Shown here one piece after another: positions 33,623-43,174 of a stretch of 64,000 nt of DNA. The stretch lies in NCBI RefSeq assembly GCF_042429235.1, contig NZ_JBHMBA010000002.1; one strand, given 5' to 3'. Each line of letters opens with the position of its first letter. Position 1 is the stretch's first letter. The stretch is from Arthrobacter_B citreus (GTDB lineage Bacteria; Actinomycetota; Actinomycetes; Actinomycetales; Micrococcaceae). Position numbers and translations under genes: made by a program. Below the pieces are notes generated by a model, which saw nothing but the letters and a program-made list of their open reading frames with translations, did not search any database and had not been told where the DNA came from.

Positions 33623-36325
33623 TTAGTCCCGCATCGCCCGCCGTGCGCTGTCCGTCCGCTGGCGGGGATTTCCGAGCCGGACGTCCGCGCTGAGCACGGT
33701 GACCCCGGTGGTGGACACCAGGACCGGGTTAATTTCCAGCAGGGCAATCTCGGGGTGCTCGTCCTTGAGCAGGGCCAGCCGGGAAATCAGGTCCTCCAGG
33801 GCGGCCACGTTGGCCTTGGGCAGCCCCTGGTAACCGAAGAGCTTCCCGGAGGCCCGCGGCGCCCGGACCAGGTCGGCCACATCGGTGTCCGTCAGCGGCG
33901 GAATGCCGTGCGCCCAGTCGTCCAGGAGGTTCACCGCGTCTCCGGCCAGGCCAAAGGACAGCACCGGCCCCAGCAGCGGATCCTCGATGGCCCGCACCGT
34001 GCAGCCCTGCCCCGACGGCGCCATGGACTGCACCTCGAGTTCAAAGCTGCCGTAGGGTTCCAGCGACTGCTTCATCTGGGCGATGTTGCTGCGCAGCTCC
34101 TCCGGGGTGGAAATGTTCAGCCGGACACCGCCAAGGTCCAGACGGTGCCTCAGATGCTCGTCCATGGTTTTGATGACCACCGGCCAGCCGAGGGAGTCGG
34201 CCGCTGCAACCGCCTCGTCCCCGGTGGTGAAGGGCAGCGACGGCAGCAGCTCCACTCCGTAGAAGCCCAGCAGCCGGGCGGTTTCCGCGGACGACAGCCG
34301 CATCAAACCGTCTCCGGCCACCCGGGACATCAGCCCTTCCAGGAAGGCGTGTGCGCCGTCGGGGTCGGCACCGGCGGGCTGGATGAAATGCCCGTGGTCC
34401 CGGGCCGACCACTCCGTGTAACGGACCAGCGATGCGAGCGCCGCGACGGCGGCGCCCGGACTGGAGAAGCACGGCAGCCCGGGCTGGCGCCCGGCGCCAT
34501 CCCCCGTACCGGCTCCGGAGGTCAGGAGTCCCTCCACATGGGCACCGGGGTCCATGATCCCGGTAAACGCCGCCACCACGGGCTTGCCGGTCTCAACGGC
34601 ACACTCCTGCAGGCACTCGCCGATCTTCTCCATCGTCAGCCCCGGCGAGGGCAGCAGCGTGACGACGGCGGCGTGGATGGTGTCGTCGGCCAGCGTTTTG
34701 GTGACGGCGGCACGCAGCAGCGGCAGCGCAACGCTCATTCCCGTGTCCAGGACCAAGTCGGTCTGCAGGCTGCCCAGTTCCAGGTCCAGGCTGAGGGCAG
34801 CATCGGCAATCACGCGGCCCAGCGCATTATTGTTGCTGAACACCGCCAGTGAGCGGCCGGCCGGCAGCGGCTGGCTGACGGCAATCTGCGCCACGTCCAT
34901 CAGCTGTTCGTTGGTGTTGACCCGGATGACGCCGGACTGGCGGAGCATGGCATCCAAAGCCCCGGCAGGCGCCTGCGTGGTCCGCACCGCGTGCCCCGGC
35001 GGCAGCTTCAGGCCGGTGACATCCGATTTGGCAACGATCACCGGTTTGGAGGTGGCGAGGCGGCGCGCGATCCGGGAGAACTTGCGCGGGTTACCCACGG
35101 ACTCCAGGTACATGCCCACCACCCGGGTGTCGGTGTCATCCTCCCAATACTGCATGGCATCGTTGCCGGACACGTCCGCCCGGTTGCCGGCCGAAATGGT
35201 CGATGACAGGCCCAGGCCGCGGCGCTGGGCCGCGGCATACAGCAGGACGCCGATGCCCGCGGACTGGCTGAACAGGCCCAGTCCCCCGCGCACGGGCATG
35301 GACGGGGCCATGGAGGCGTTCAGGGACACCTCGGGGCGGGTGTTGATCAGGCCCAGCGACGCCGGCCCGACCACGCGCATGCCGTTGGCGCGGGCGTGGC
35401 GCACCAGGCGGCGCTGGCGGGCCAGGCCGCGTTCGCCGTCGTCCGCGAACCCGGCGGTGGCAACGAGCAGTTCCTTGACCCCGGCGCGGGCGCATTCCTC
35501 GGCGACGGTGAGCACCTGGTCATACGGCACGGCAATGATGGCCAGCTGGACCTGCTCCGGCACATCGCCGATCCGGGCGTGCGAGACCATGCCGGCCAGC
35601 TCGAAGGCTTCGGGATTGACGGCGTAGACCGATCCGGTGAAACCGCCCTCGATGATGTGCTCGAGCAGCTGGTAGCCCACGGTTCCCCACTCGCGGCTGG
35701 CACCAATCACGGCAACCGACGACGGCGACAGCAGGTCCGCGACGCTGCGGGCCTCGGCGCGGTGCTCGCGGGCTTCCATCACCGCCCGTGACTTCTCGGT
35801 GGGGTCAATGTTGAAATCGAGGGCGATGACGCCGTCGTCGAAATGCCGGCGGACCTCGTAGCCGGCATCGGCGAAGACGCCGATCATCTTCCGGTTCTCG
35901 GGCAGCACCTCGGCGGAGAACCGGCGGATGCCGTTTTCCCGTGCCGCGGCGGCAAGGTGCTCCAGCAGGATGGACCCCAGGCCCCGGCCCTGGTGTCCGT
36001 CGGCGATGTTGAACGCCACCTCGGCCTCGGTGGGATCATCCAGGCGGTCATAGCGGCCAATGCCGATGATTTCCGAACCGATGGTGATGACAAAGGCCAC
36101 CCGGTCCCGGTAATCGACGTTGGTGAAGCGGGCCAGTTCCTTGTTGCTCAGTTTGGCCTTGTAGGTGAAGAACCGCAGGTAGATGGAGCTTTGCGACTGC
36201 TTCATGTGGAAATCCTGCAGGGCCGGCGCATCCTCCGGCGTGACCGGTCTGAGATGCCCGGTGCCGCCGTCCCGCAACACCACGTCAGCTTCCCAATATT
36301 CGGGGTAATGTCCCTGCTCCGCCAT
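33623..36325 (-). CDS. GNAT acetyltransferase/ADP-forming acyl-CoA synthetase fusion
   Basis: 900 residues. Residues about 20-170 are a GNAT domain with the acetyl-CoA loop QGRGLGSILLEHL (about 112). A CoA-binding Rossmann domain begins near 205 (SVAVIGASREWGTVGYQLLEHI), succinyl-CoA-synthetase-like domains follow, and an ATP-grasp segment (about 700-900, LGWPVVIKTMDEHLRHRLDLGGVRLN) ends the protein. Fusions of this kind include protein lysine acetyltransferases that inactivate acetyl-CoA synthetase. The active-site His of the synthetase half cannot be assigned confidently here. ATG 36325 is chosen from the GNAT start; the frame stays open upstream only as antisense to parC. Confidence 0.9.
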   Translation of the reverse strand: MAEQGHYPEYWEADVVLRDGGTGHLRPVTPEDAPALQDFHMKQSQSSIYLRFFTYKAKLSNKELARFTNVDYRDRVAFVITIGSEIIGIGRYDRLDDPTEAEVAFNIADGHQGRGLGSILLEHLAAAARENGIRRFSAEVLPENRKMIGVFADAGYEVRRHFDDGVIALDFNIDPTEKSRAVMEAREHRAEARSVADLLSPSSVAVIGASREWGTVGYQLLEHIIEGGFTGSVYAVNPEAFELAGMVSHARIGDVPEQVQLAIIAVPYDQVLTVAEECARAGVKELLVATAGFADDGERGLARQRRLVRHARANGMRVVGPASLGLINTRPEVSLNASMAPSMPVRGGLGLFSQSAGIGVLLYAAAQRRGLGLSSTISAGNRADVSGNDAMQYWEDDTDTRVVGMYLESVGNPRKFSRIARRLATSKPVIVAKSDVTGLKLPPGHAVRTTQAPAGALDAMLRQSGVIRVNTNEQLMDVAQIAVSQPLPAGRSLAVFSNNNALGRVIADAALSLDLELGSLQTDLVLDTGMSVALPLLRAAVTKTLADDTIHAAVVTLLPSPGLTMEKIGECLQECAVETGKPVVAAFTGIMDPGAHVEGLLTSGAGTGDGAGRQPGLPCFSSPGAAVAALASLVRYTEWSARDHGHFIQPAGADPDGAHAFLEGLMSRVAGDGLMRLSSAETARLLGFYGVELLPSLPFTTGDEAVAAADSLGWPVVIKTMDEHLRHRLDLGGVRLNISTPEELRSNIAQMKQSLEPYGSFELEVQSMAPSGQGCTVRAIEDPLLGPVLSFGLAGDAVNLLDDWAHGIPPLTDTDVADLVRAPRASGKLFGYQGLPKANVAALEDLISRLALLKDEHPEIALLEINPVLVSTTGVTVLSADVRLGNPRQRTDSARRAMRD

Positions 36326-36331
36326 AGACTC

Positions 36332-36337
36332 AGAGTA
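36332..36337 (-). promoter_or_regulatory. -10 box TACTCT before the GNAT/synthetase gene (leaderless pattern)
   Basis: TACTCT, then GAGTCT, then ATG at 36325, with no Shine-Dalgarno. It lies in the 111-bp divergent gap to parC. Confidence 0.45.
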
Positions 36338-36436
36338 GTGGGATTTTTTCTCCACTGCCTGCAGGGCGCTCCGGCCGCCGCGCCTCCGTCCCCTGCACCC
36401 CCGTTTACTCCCTAACTGCAAGGACCCGACAACAGC

Positions 36437-38962
36437 ATGGCCCGGCGCCAAACCGTCTCCAAGACAGCACCCGGCGAGATCATCGCCGAGAACATCATCG
36501 ACATTGATGTCACCACCGAGATGGAAGGTTCCTTCCTCGAGTACGCGTACTCGGTGATCTATTCGCGCGCCCTCCCCGATGCCCGTGACGGGCTGAAGCC
36601 TGTCCAGCGGCGCATCCTGTACATGATGGCGGACATGGGGCTGCGGCCGGACCGCGGCCATGTGAAGTCCGCCCGCGTGGTGGGCGAGGTGATGGGCAAG
36701 CTCCATCCCCACGGCGACTCCGCGATTTACGACGCCATGGTGCGCATGGCCCAGAGCTGGGCGCTGCGCCTGCCGCTGATCGACGGGCACGGCAACTTTG
36801 GCTCGCTCGACGACGGCCCCGCCGCGGCGCGGTACACCGAAGCCCGGCTGGCGGCTCCCGCGCTGACGCTGACGGATCATCTGGACGAAGACGTGGTGGA
36901 CTTCGTTCCCAACTACGACAACCAGCTGATGCAGCCCGAGGTGCTCCCCGCGGCCTTCCCCAACCTGCTCGTCAACGGCGCCACGGGCATTGCCGTGGGC
37001 ATGGCGACGAACATGGCGCCGCACAACCTCGGCGAGGTGATTGCCGCCACCCAGCACCTGATCGCGAACCCCGACGCGTCGCTCGATGAGCTAATGCGGT
37101 TCATCCCAGGCCCTGACCTGCCCAGCGGCGGACGGATCGTGGGCCTGGACGGCATCCGCGATGCCTACGCCTCGGGGCGCGGATCCTTCAAGACCCGCGC
37201 CAAGGTGGAGGTTGAGCAGCTGACCGCCCGGCGCACCGGCCTGGTGGTCACCGAGCTGCCGTACATGGTGGGCCCGGAAAAGGTCATCGAGAAAATCAAG
37301 GACGCGGTCACGTCCAAGAAGCTGCAGGGCATCTCCGACATCGTGGACCTGACCGACCGCAGCCACGGCCTGCGCCTGGTGATTGAGCTCAAGAACGGGT
37401 TCAACCCGAACGCGGTGCTGGCCCAGCTCTACAAGTACACCCCCATGGAAGATTCCTTCGGAATCAACAACGTCACGCTCGTGGACGGCCAGCCACGGAC
37501 CCTGGGACTGGTGGAGCTGCTGCAGGTGTACGTGGCGCACCGCCTCGGCGTCGTCCGCCGGCGCACCGCCTACCGGCTGCGCCGGAAGCAGGAGCGGCTG
37601 CACCTGGTTGAGGGCCTGCTGATTGCCATTGTGGACATTGACGAGGTCATCCAGATCATCCGGTCCTCGGATGAAACGGCCCAGGCACGTGAGCGCCTGA
37701 TGGCCATCTACGACCTCACCGAGATCCAGGCCAACCACATCCTGGAGCTGCGGCTGCGCCAGCTCACCAAGTACTCGCGGATCGAGCTGGAAAAGGAACG
37801 GGACGAGCTGGAACTGGCCATCAAGGAACTCGAGGCCATCCTGGACTCCGAGCCGCGCCTGCGGGCCCTGGTCTCCGATGAACTCGGCGAAGTCGCCGCG
37901 AAATACGCTACGCCGCGGCGGACCGTACTCCTGGAATCAGAGGCCGCCTCTCCCCTGAAGGGCGTGGCCGCGGCTCCCGCGGCCACCGGCAAGGGCGCCA
38001 AGGCAGCCCTTCCGCTGGAGATTGCCGATGACCCGTGCTGGGTCATCCTGACCACCTCCGGGCAGCTGGCCCGCACCGCGAATCAGGAGCCGCTCACCGA
38101 GGCCGGCCAGCGGGTGCGGCACGATGTGTTCCGGTCTGTGGTGAAAACGACGGCGCGCGGCGAGATCGGGGCCGTGACGTCGTCGGGCCGGATGGTCCGC
38201 GTCCAGGTCCTGGACATGCCGGCACTGCCGCCGACGTCGGGCCTGCCCAACATGGCAGGCGGCGTTCCGGTCAAGGACTTCATGACCCTGTCCAAGGGCG
38301 AAAAGCTGGTCGGCCTGGTGCCGCTGAACGAGATCGTGGCCCTGGGCACCCGCAACGGCGTGGTCAAGCGGGTCAACCCCGACTATCCGCTCAACCGCGA
38401 TGATTGGGAAGCGATCACGCTCAAGCCCAAGGACGAAGTGGTGGGCGTGGGAGTGGCGCAGCAGGACACCGACGAACTGGTGTTCATCACCGAACAGGCC
38501 CAGCTGCTGCGGTTCAGCGCATCCCTGGTCCGGCCGCAGGGCCGCACGGCGGGCGGAGTTGCCGGCATCAAGCTGGGCGCCGATGACCGGGTGCTGTTCT
38601 TCGGTGTGGTGGCGCAGAACGATCCGGCCGCCGTCGTCGTCACCGTCTCGACCGGCAGCGAGACCATCCCGGGCACGCCCGGCGGTTCCGTGAAGGTGAC
38701 CGAGTTTGCCGAGTATCCAGTCAAGGGCCGGGCCACGGGCGGGGTGCGCGCGCACCGGTTCCTGAAGGGCGAGGATGCCCTGGCGGTGGCGTGGGCCGGG
38801 CACGGTCCAGCGAAGGCCGCGGCCGCCAATGGCGTGGTGCGGGCCCTGCCGACCGAACACGGGCGGCGGGACGGCTCCGGCATTCCGCTGACCAATGCGG
38901 TGGATCAGGTGGGGCCGAGTAACACCCCGGTGGAGCCCGGCGAGGACCCGGCGGAGGACTGA
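36437..38962 (+). CDS. parC: DNA topoisomerase IV subunit A (actinobacterial)
   Basis: 841 residues. Breakage-reunion subunit of a type IIA topoisomerase. Catalytic Tyr133 in AAARYTEARL, quinolone-region residues Ser95 and Asp99 in HPHGDSAIYDAMVRMAQ, and a GyrA-like C-terminal beta-pinwheel from about 510 (QLARTANQEPLTEAGQ, NGVVKRVNPDYPLNRDDWEAI). No clear GyrA box QRRGGKG is present in the C-terminal part, which favours a decatenating topoisomerase IV over gyrase. Its partner, subunit B, lies at 52728-54839. AAGGA precedes ATG 36437. Confidence 0.88.
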   Translation: MARRQTVSKTAPGEIIAENIIDIDVTTEMEGSFLEYAYSVIYSRALPDARDGLKPVQRRILYMMADMGLRPDRGHVKSARVVGEVMGKLHPHGDSAIYDAMVRMAQSWALRLPLIDGHGNFGSLDDGPAAARYTEARLAAPALTLTDHLDEDVVDFVPNYDNQLMQPEVLPAAFPNLLVNGATGIAVGMATNMAPHNLGEVIAATQHLIANPDASLDELMRFIPGPDLPSGGRIVGLDGIRDAYASGRGSFKTRAKVEVEQLTARRTGLVVTELPYMVGPEKVIEKIKDAVTSKKLQGISDIVDLTDRSHGLRLVIELKNGFNPNAVLAQLYKYTPMEDSFGINNVTLVDGQPRTLGLVELLQVYVAHRLGVVRRRTAYRLRRKQERLHLVEGLLIAIVDIDEVIQIIRSSDETAQARERLMAIYDLTEIQANHILELRLRQLTKYSRIELEKERDELELAIKELEAILDSEPRLRALVSDELGEVAAKYATPRRTVLLESEAASPLKGVAAAPAATGKGAKAALPLEIADDPCWVILTTSGQLARTANQEPLTEAGQRVRHDVFRSVVKTTARGEIGAVTSSGRMVRVQVLDMPALPPTSGLPNMAGGVPVKDFMTLSKGEKLVGLVPLNEIVALGTRNGVVKRVNPDYPLNRDDWEAITLKPKDEVVGVGVAQQDTDELVFITEQAQLLRFSASLVRPQGRTAGGVAGIKLGADDRVLFFGVVAQNDPAAVVVTVSTGSETIPGTPGGSVKVTEFAEYPVKGRATGGVRAHRFLKGEDALAVAWAGHGPAKAAAANGVVRALPTEHGRRDGSGIPLTNAVDQVGPSNTPVEPGEDPAED

Positions 38963-38985
38963 GTCCCCGAACTCCTCGGAACAGG

Positions 38986-39026
38986 CGAAAGGCCGGGCGG
39001 ACCGTTATGGTCCGCCCGGCCTTTCG
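38986..39026. terminator. Strong terminator between parC and copA
   Basis: Perfect 18-bp stem, 38986-39003 with 39009-39026, loop GTTAT, followed by TTTGTTTC in the parC direction. Lying between convergent genes, it can also stop copA transcription on the other strand. Confidence 0.92.
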
Positions 39027-39077
39027 TTTGTTTCTCCCGGGAGGTCCGGGAGCACGCTTCGTGCCAGTGCCTTCGCG

Positions 39078-41528
39078 CTAGTTCGCGGGGAGGGCCTGGT
39101 CCGTCTTCCCGAAGCGGCGCAGCCGCAGCGAGTTCCCGACCACCAGCACGGAGCTGGCGGCCATCGCGGCGCCGGCGATCATCGGGTTCAGCAGCCCCAG
39201 GGCCGCAACCGGAATACCGATCGCGTTGTAGAAGAACGCCCAGAACAGGTTCGTCTTGATGGTGCGCAGGGTCCGCCGGGACAGTTCGATGGCGGTGGCC
39301 ACCTGGCCGAGGTCGTTGCCCATCACGGTCAGGTCGGCCGCTTCAATGGCGACGTCGGTGCCCGACCCCATGGCAATGCCCAAATCGGCCTGTGCCAGCG
39401 CCGGCGCGTCGTTCACCCCGTCACCGGCCATGGCCACGGTGGCACCCTGCGCCTGGAAGCGCTTGACGGCCTCCACTTTGCCTTCGGGGCGCACATCCGC
39501 GAGCACATCCCCGGGGGCAATGCCGACGGCGTCCGCCACGCGGGCGGCCACCACGGCGTTGTCTCCGGTCAGCAGCACCGGCCGCAGGCCCAGGGCGCGG
39601 AGCCGGGTTATGGCGGCCACGGAACCGGGCTTGAGGTTGTCCTGCAGGCTGATGATTCCGGCGGCGCGTCCGTCCACCGCCACCAGGATCGCGGTGGAAC
39701 CGGCTTCCTGCTCGGTCCGGAGCACGTTCCGGACATCATCCGGCAGTGAAACTCCGTTCTCTTCGAGCCACCCCGGCCGGCCGGCGACGACGGTGCGGGC
39801 TTCCACCGTGCCGCGGACACCTCCGCCCGGTGCTGAGTCGAAGTCCGTCACCGGAGCCAGGACAGGCCCGTTCCCGGCGTCCTGTTCAGCGGCCTCAGTG
39901 GCCGCTGCGGCAATGGCGACGGCGATGGGGTGCTCCCCCGCCGCTTCAACGGAGCCGGCGAGGCGGAGCAGCGCGGCCTCATCCCGGTCCGGATCAAAGC
40001 TCACGGTCCGCACCACCGACAGGCGCCCGTCGGTGACCGTTCCGGTCTTGTCCAGGACGATGGTGTCCACGGTCCGCGTATCCTCCAGCACCTGCGGGCC
40101 CTTGATCAGGATGCCCAGCTGGGCGCCGCGTCCGGTACCGGTCAGCAGGCCAACGGGGGTGGCCAGGCCCAGGGCACAGGGGCAAGCGATCACCAGCACC
40201 GCGACGGCGGCGGTGAAGGCGCCCTGCAGATCGCCGCTGAAGATCATCCACAGCACAAAGGTCAGCACTGCGATTCCCAGGACAATGGGGACGAAGACGG
40301 CGCTGATCCGGTCCGCCAGCCGGGCAATCGGCGCCTTGCCCGTTTGCGCGGCGCTCACCATCCGGCCCATCTGGGCCAGGGTGGTTTCACTGCCGACCCG
40401 CGTGGCGCGGACCAGCAGCCGGCCAGAAGCGTTCACCGTGGCGCCGGTGACGGCGTCGCCGGGTCCCACCTCCACCGGCACAGACTCGCCGGTGATCAGC
40501 GATGCGTCGACGGCGGAGCGCCCCTCGGTGACCACGCCGTCGGCCGCGATCTTCTCACCGGGGCGGACGACGATCACGTCGCCAACCTGCAGCTGGTCGG
40601 CCGGGACACGGACCTCGGAGCCATTGCGCAGAATGGTTGCGTCCTTGGCGCCCAGGCTCAGCAGCGCCTTCAGGGCATCACCCGCGCGGGCCTTCGCCTT
40701 GGCCTCCAAATAGCGGCCCAGGAGCAGGAAGGTGACGACGACGGCGGCCACCTCGAAGTACAGGTTGGCGTGGCCGGAATCCGCCTCCGCCATGCCGGCC
40801 ATTCCGGTGTGCGCGGTCAGCGACGGATCCGCGGCCAGGGTCACGAGCGAGAACAGATAGGACGCGGTCACGCCGATGGACACCAGGGTGTCCATCGTCG
40901 AGGCGAAGTGACGGGCATTAATAGCGGCAGCGCGGTGGAACGGCCAGGCAGACCACGTGACAACCGGCAGGGACAGCACCGCGGCAAACCAGCCCCAGTT
41001 GCTGAACTGCAGGGCCGGCAGCATGGACACGAGGAACACCGGAACGGTCAGCACCGCGGCCAGGATCAACCGCGGGCGCAGGGCGGCGGCGGTTCCGCCG
41101 TGGGACATGTGATCCTCGCCGTGGCCTTCGCCGTCGCCGTGGTCAGAGCCGGTTCCGCCGTGGGCCAGATGATCCGCACCTGCGTCTTCATGCATGGCGT
41201 GCGCCGTGCCGCCGTCGTGAGTGCTGCCGCCGCGGGAGGCGCCGGCAGGGACTTCGCGGGCAGGGCGGAGGCTGGTGGATCCCGCCGGCCGCACCACGCG
41301 TGCCTTGTACCCGGCGGAATCAACGGTCCGCACAATCTCGTCGTCGGTAACGCCTTCGGGGACGGTCACCTGCGCGGATTCCAGCGGAAGGTTGACCGTG
41401 GCCTCGACGCCGTCGAGCTTTCCGAGTTTGCGTTCCACCCGGCCGACGCAGGAAGCGCAGGTCATCCCCTCAATCTTCAGGTTGATGACCCGCGACTGCG
41501 GCTGCTGAAGCAGATCTTCGGTACTCAT
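39078..41528 (-). CDS. copA: Copper-translocating P1B-type ATPase
   Basis: 816 residues, inner-membrane Cu+ exporter. N-terminal heavy-metal-associated domain with GMTCASC (Cys24, Cys27); then a His/Gly/Asp-rich linker (about 100-145, several HGG and DHxxHG runs); transmembrane metal site CPC in VIACPCALGL (about 449); phosphorylation DKTGT (about 496); SEHP-type motif GEHPIAVA (about 531); GDGVNDAPALAQADLGIAMG hinge. ATG 41528 chosen because GGAAGGA precedes it and the HMA domain starts just after. Last gene of csoR-copZ-copA. Confidence 0.95.
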   Translation of the reverse strand: MSTEDLLQQPQSRVINLKIEGMTCASCVGRVERKLGKLDGVEATVNLPLESAQVTVPEGVTDDEIVRTVDSAGYKARVVRPAGSTSLRPAREVPAGASRGGSTHDGGTAHAMHEDAGADHLAHGGTGSDHGDGEGHGEDHMSHGGTAAALRPRLILAAVLTVPVFLVSMLPALQFSNWGWFAAVLSLPVVTWSAWPFHRAAAINARHFASTMDTLVSIGVTASYLFSLVTLAADPSLTAHTGMAGMAEADSGHANLYFEVAAVVVTFLLLGRYLEAKAKARAGDALKALLSLGAKDATILRNGSEVRVPADQLQVGDVIVVRPGEKIAADGVVTEGRSAVDASLITGESVPVEVGPGDAVTGATVNASGRLLVRATRVGSETTLAQMGRMVSAAQTGKAPIARLADRISAVFVPIVLGIAVLTFVLWMIFSGDLQGAFTAAVAVLVIACPCALGLATPVGLLTGTGRGAQLGILIKGPQVLEDTRTVDTIVLDKTGTVTDGRLSVVRTVSFDPDRDEAALLRLAGSVEAAGEHPIAVAIAAAATEAAEQDAGNGPVLAPVTDFDSAPGGGVRGTVEARTVVAGRPGWLEENGVSLPDDVRNVLRTEQEAGSTAILVAVDGRAAGIISLQDNLKPGSVAAITRLRALGLRPVLLTGDNAVVAARVADAVGIAPGDVLADVRPEGKVEAVKRFQAQGATVAMAGDGVNDAPALAQADLGIAMGSGTDVAIEAADLTVMGNDLGQVATAIELSRRTLRTIKTNLFWAFFYNAIGIPVAALGLLNPMIAGAAMAASSVLVVGNSLRLRRFGKTDQALPAN

Positions 41529-41580
41529 AACTGCTGTCCTTCCGGGAATTGCTGTGCGGTGCCGGGCGAAACGCCGGCGG

Positions 41581-41802
41581 TTAGGCTGAGGCTTCCACCA
41601 CGAGGTAGCCCGCCTCGGCCACGGCTTCGCCGAGCTCGGCGGGAGCGAGGGCACGGCTCGAGGTGACAACGGCGGTTGAGACCCCTCCGGCGTTCAGGTC
41701 AACGTTGACCGACTCGACGCCGTCAAGGGCTTCGAGTTCCTCGGTAACGGATGCCACGCAGTGGCCGCAGGTCATGCCGGAAATGTTGAGTGTGGTTTCC
41801 AT
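41581..41802 (-). CDS. copZ: Copper chaperone (heavy-metal-associated domain)
   Basis: 73 residues, a single HMA domain: METTLNISGMTCGHCVASVTEELEALDGVESVNVDLNAGGVSTAVVTSS, with the Cu-binding pair Cys12/Cys15. It delivers Cu+ to CopA and can pass metal to CsoR. Between csoR and copA, transcribed with both; AGGAGCG lies before ATG 41802. Confidence 0.95.
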   Translation of the reverse strand: METTLNISGMTCGHCVASVTEELEALDGVESVNVDLNAGGVSTAVVTSSRALAPAELGEAVAEAGYLVVEASA

Positions 41803-41883
41803 GGGGTTCGCTCCTGGTTGGTTGTGGGTTGATGTTCGGTGTTGGTTCGGGTGGGTCGCCCGACTCGGTGAGCGCAGGGGTGT

Positions 41884-42279
41884 TCAGCGCAGGAGGCGGC
41901 CGATGGCGTCAGTGGCTTCCTGGACCTTGGCCTGAACCAGGTCCGGGTTGCCCGTGGCGTCGGCCTCCCGCGCAGCATCCACCACGCAGTGGGACATGTG
42001 GTCCTGCACCAGTCCGAGGCTTACGGCATGCAGCGCCTTATTGATCGCTGCAACTTGGGTCAGGATGTCGATGCAGTACTTGTCGTCCTCCACCATGCGG
42101 GCGATCCCGCGGACCTGTCCCTCAATCCGGCGCAGCCGCTTGAGGTAGGCCTCCTTGTCGCTTGCGTACCCGTGGGGGCCGTCGTGCGGGCCAGGTGAAG
42201 CGTCCGGGGCCGGTGTTACCGTGCCGGGCTGGTTACGGTGGGCATTTTCCGCGTGGACATGTTCCGTTGCTGCACTCAT
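41884..42279 (-). CDS. csoR: Copper-sensing repressor CsoR
   Basis: 131 residues. The Cu+ ligands Cys69, His94 and Cys98 (YCIDILTQ...QDHMSHC) have exactly the 25- and 4-residue spacings of M. tuberculosis CsoR. YLKRLRRIEGQVRGIARMVEDD is the DNA-facing helix. An N-terminal His-containing tail (about 1-40, HVHAENAH, PHDGPHG) is longer than usual. It represses the csoR-copZ-copA operon through two boxes upstream of its own start. ATG 42279 has AGGGAGAG 8 nt upstream. Confidence 0.95.
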   Translation of the reverse strand: MSAATEHVHAENAHRNQPGTVTPAPDASPGPHDGPHGYASDKEAYLKRLRRIEGQVRGIARMVEDDKYCIDILTQVAAINKALHAVSLGLVQDHMSHCVVDAAREADATGNPDLVQAKVQEATDAIGRLLR

Positions 42280-42315
42280 GGCTGCTCTCCCTAGCTGGTC
42301 GATCTGCAGCCAATG

Positions 42316-42334
42316 TATACCCCTATGGGGTATA
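42316..42334. promoter_or_regulatory. CsoR operator 1
   Basis: TATACCCCTATGGGGTATA, a perfect dyad of the CsoR GTATACCCC...GGGGTATAC type, 37 bp upstream of csoR. It overlaps a likely -10 region of the csoR operon. Confidence 0.9.
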
Positions 42335-42342
42335 GCGTCAAG

Positions 42343-42357
42343 TACCCCCAGGGGGTA
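42343..42357. promoter_or_regulatory. CsoR operator 2
   Basis: TACCCCCAGGGGGTA, a second dyad of the same type, 9 bp past the first in the direction of the divergent MntR-type gene. Confidence 0.85.
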
Positions 42358-42471
42358 TATCCGGCGGAGCTTTTCCCCGCCGGAGTTGCTGCCGGGCCCA
42401 CCCTGCCGCTGGCCCGCCGCGGCCGGACGCACGCCGGACACACGGCGGCTCCGGGGCAAGTGCCTCTCACG

Positions 42472-42477
42472 TAGGCT
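42472..42477 (+). promoter_or_regulatory. -10 box TAGGCT for the MntR-type gene (leaderless pattern)
   Basis: TAGGCT, then TGAGGG, then GTG at 42484. The GAGGG could also serve as a weak Shine-Dalgarno but is too close to the start for a normal one. Confidence 0.5.
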
Positions 42478-42483
42478 TGAGGG

Positions 42484-43164
42484 GTGGGTACCAATCAGCT
42501 TTCAGCCGCATCCGAGGACTACCTCAAGGTCATCTGGACCGCACAGGAGTGGACGGATGCTCCAGTGACCGTTTCTGCATTGTCCGCGCACGTGGGCAAT
42601 TCGCCGTCGTCGGTCTCCGAGGCGGTGAAGAAGCTGACGGCACAGGGTCTGTTGACCCACGCACGCTATGGGTCAATCACCCTCACGGAAGCCGGGACGC
42701 GCGAGGCCGTGGCCATGGTGCGCCGCCACCGGCTGATCGAGACATTCCTGGTGGAGTATCTGGACTACGGCTGGGATGAAGTCCACGACGAAGCCGAGCA
42801 CCTCGAGCATGCGGTCTCCGACAAGATGGTGAACGCCCTCGACCGGCGGCTGGGCTATCCGGTCCGGGATCCGCACGGTGACCCGATTCCTTCCCGGGAC
42901 GGCAGCTTTCCGCCGCTGGCCGCCGTGCGGCTGAGCGCGTGCGAGGCCGGCACCTCCGCAACCATCGCACGGGTCTCGGACACCGACCCGGAGCTGCTGC
43001 GTTACCTGGCCAATCTGGGGCTGCACCTGGATGTGCAGGTGCAGGTGCTGCAGCGCCAGGCCTACGCGGGCACGCTGACGCTGGCAGCCTCAGGCGAACG
43101 CCTGGAACTGGGCCTCCCCGCCGCCCAGTCGATCTGGGTCCTGCCCGGCAGCGTCGAAGAATAG
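42484..43164 (+). CDS. Metal-dependent regulator of the DtxR/MntR family
   Basis: 226 residues. N-terminal winged helix (LSAASEDYLKVIWTAQEW, VSALSAHVGNSPSSVSEAVKKLTAQGLLTHARYGSITLTEAG), then a metal-binding and dimerisation domain with RHRLIETFLVEYLDYGWDEVHDEAEHLEHAVSDKMVNALDRRLG, where His/Glu/Asp ligands sit in the HDEAEHLEH block, and a C-terminal SH3-like FeoA part (about 145-220). Mn2+ or Fe2+ sensing cannot be settled from sequence. Divergent from csoR across 200 bp. Confidence 0.88.
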   Translation: MGTNQLSAASEDYLKVIWTAQEWTDAPVTVSALSAHVGNSPSSVSEAVKKLTAQGLLTHARYGSITLTEAGTREAVAMVRRHRLIETFLVEYLDYGWDEVHDEAEHLEHAVSDKMVNALDRRLGYPVRDPHGDPIPSRDGSFPPLAAVRLSACEAGTSATIARVSDTDPELLRYLANLGLHLDVQVQVLQRQAYAGTLTLAASGERLELGLPAAQSIWVLPGSVEE

Positions 43165-43174
43165 CGGGACCGCC

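Noticed and set aside
36326..37057. N-terminal extension of the GNAT/synthetase frame
   Set aside because: The added residues are antisense to parC; the GNAT domain starts right after ATG 36325 and a -10 box lies between.
39930..41666. Long plus-strand open frame opposite copA
   Set aside because: Antisense to a P1B-ATPase with all motifs; composition typical of GC-rich shadows.
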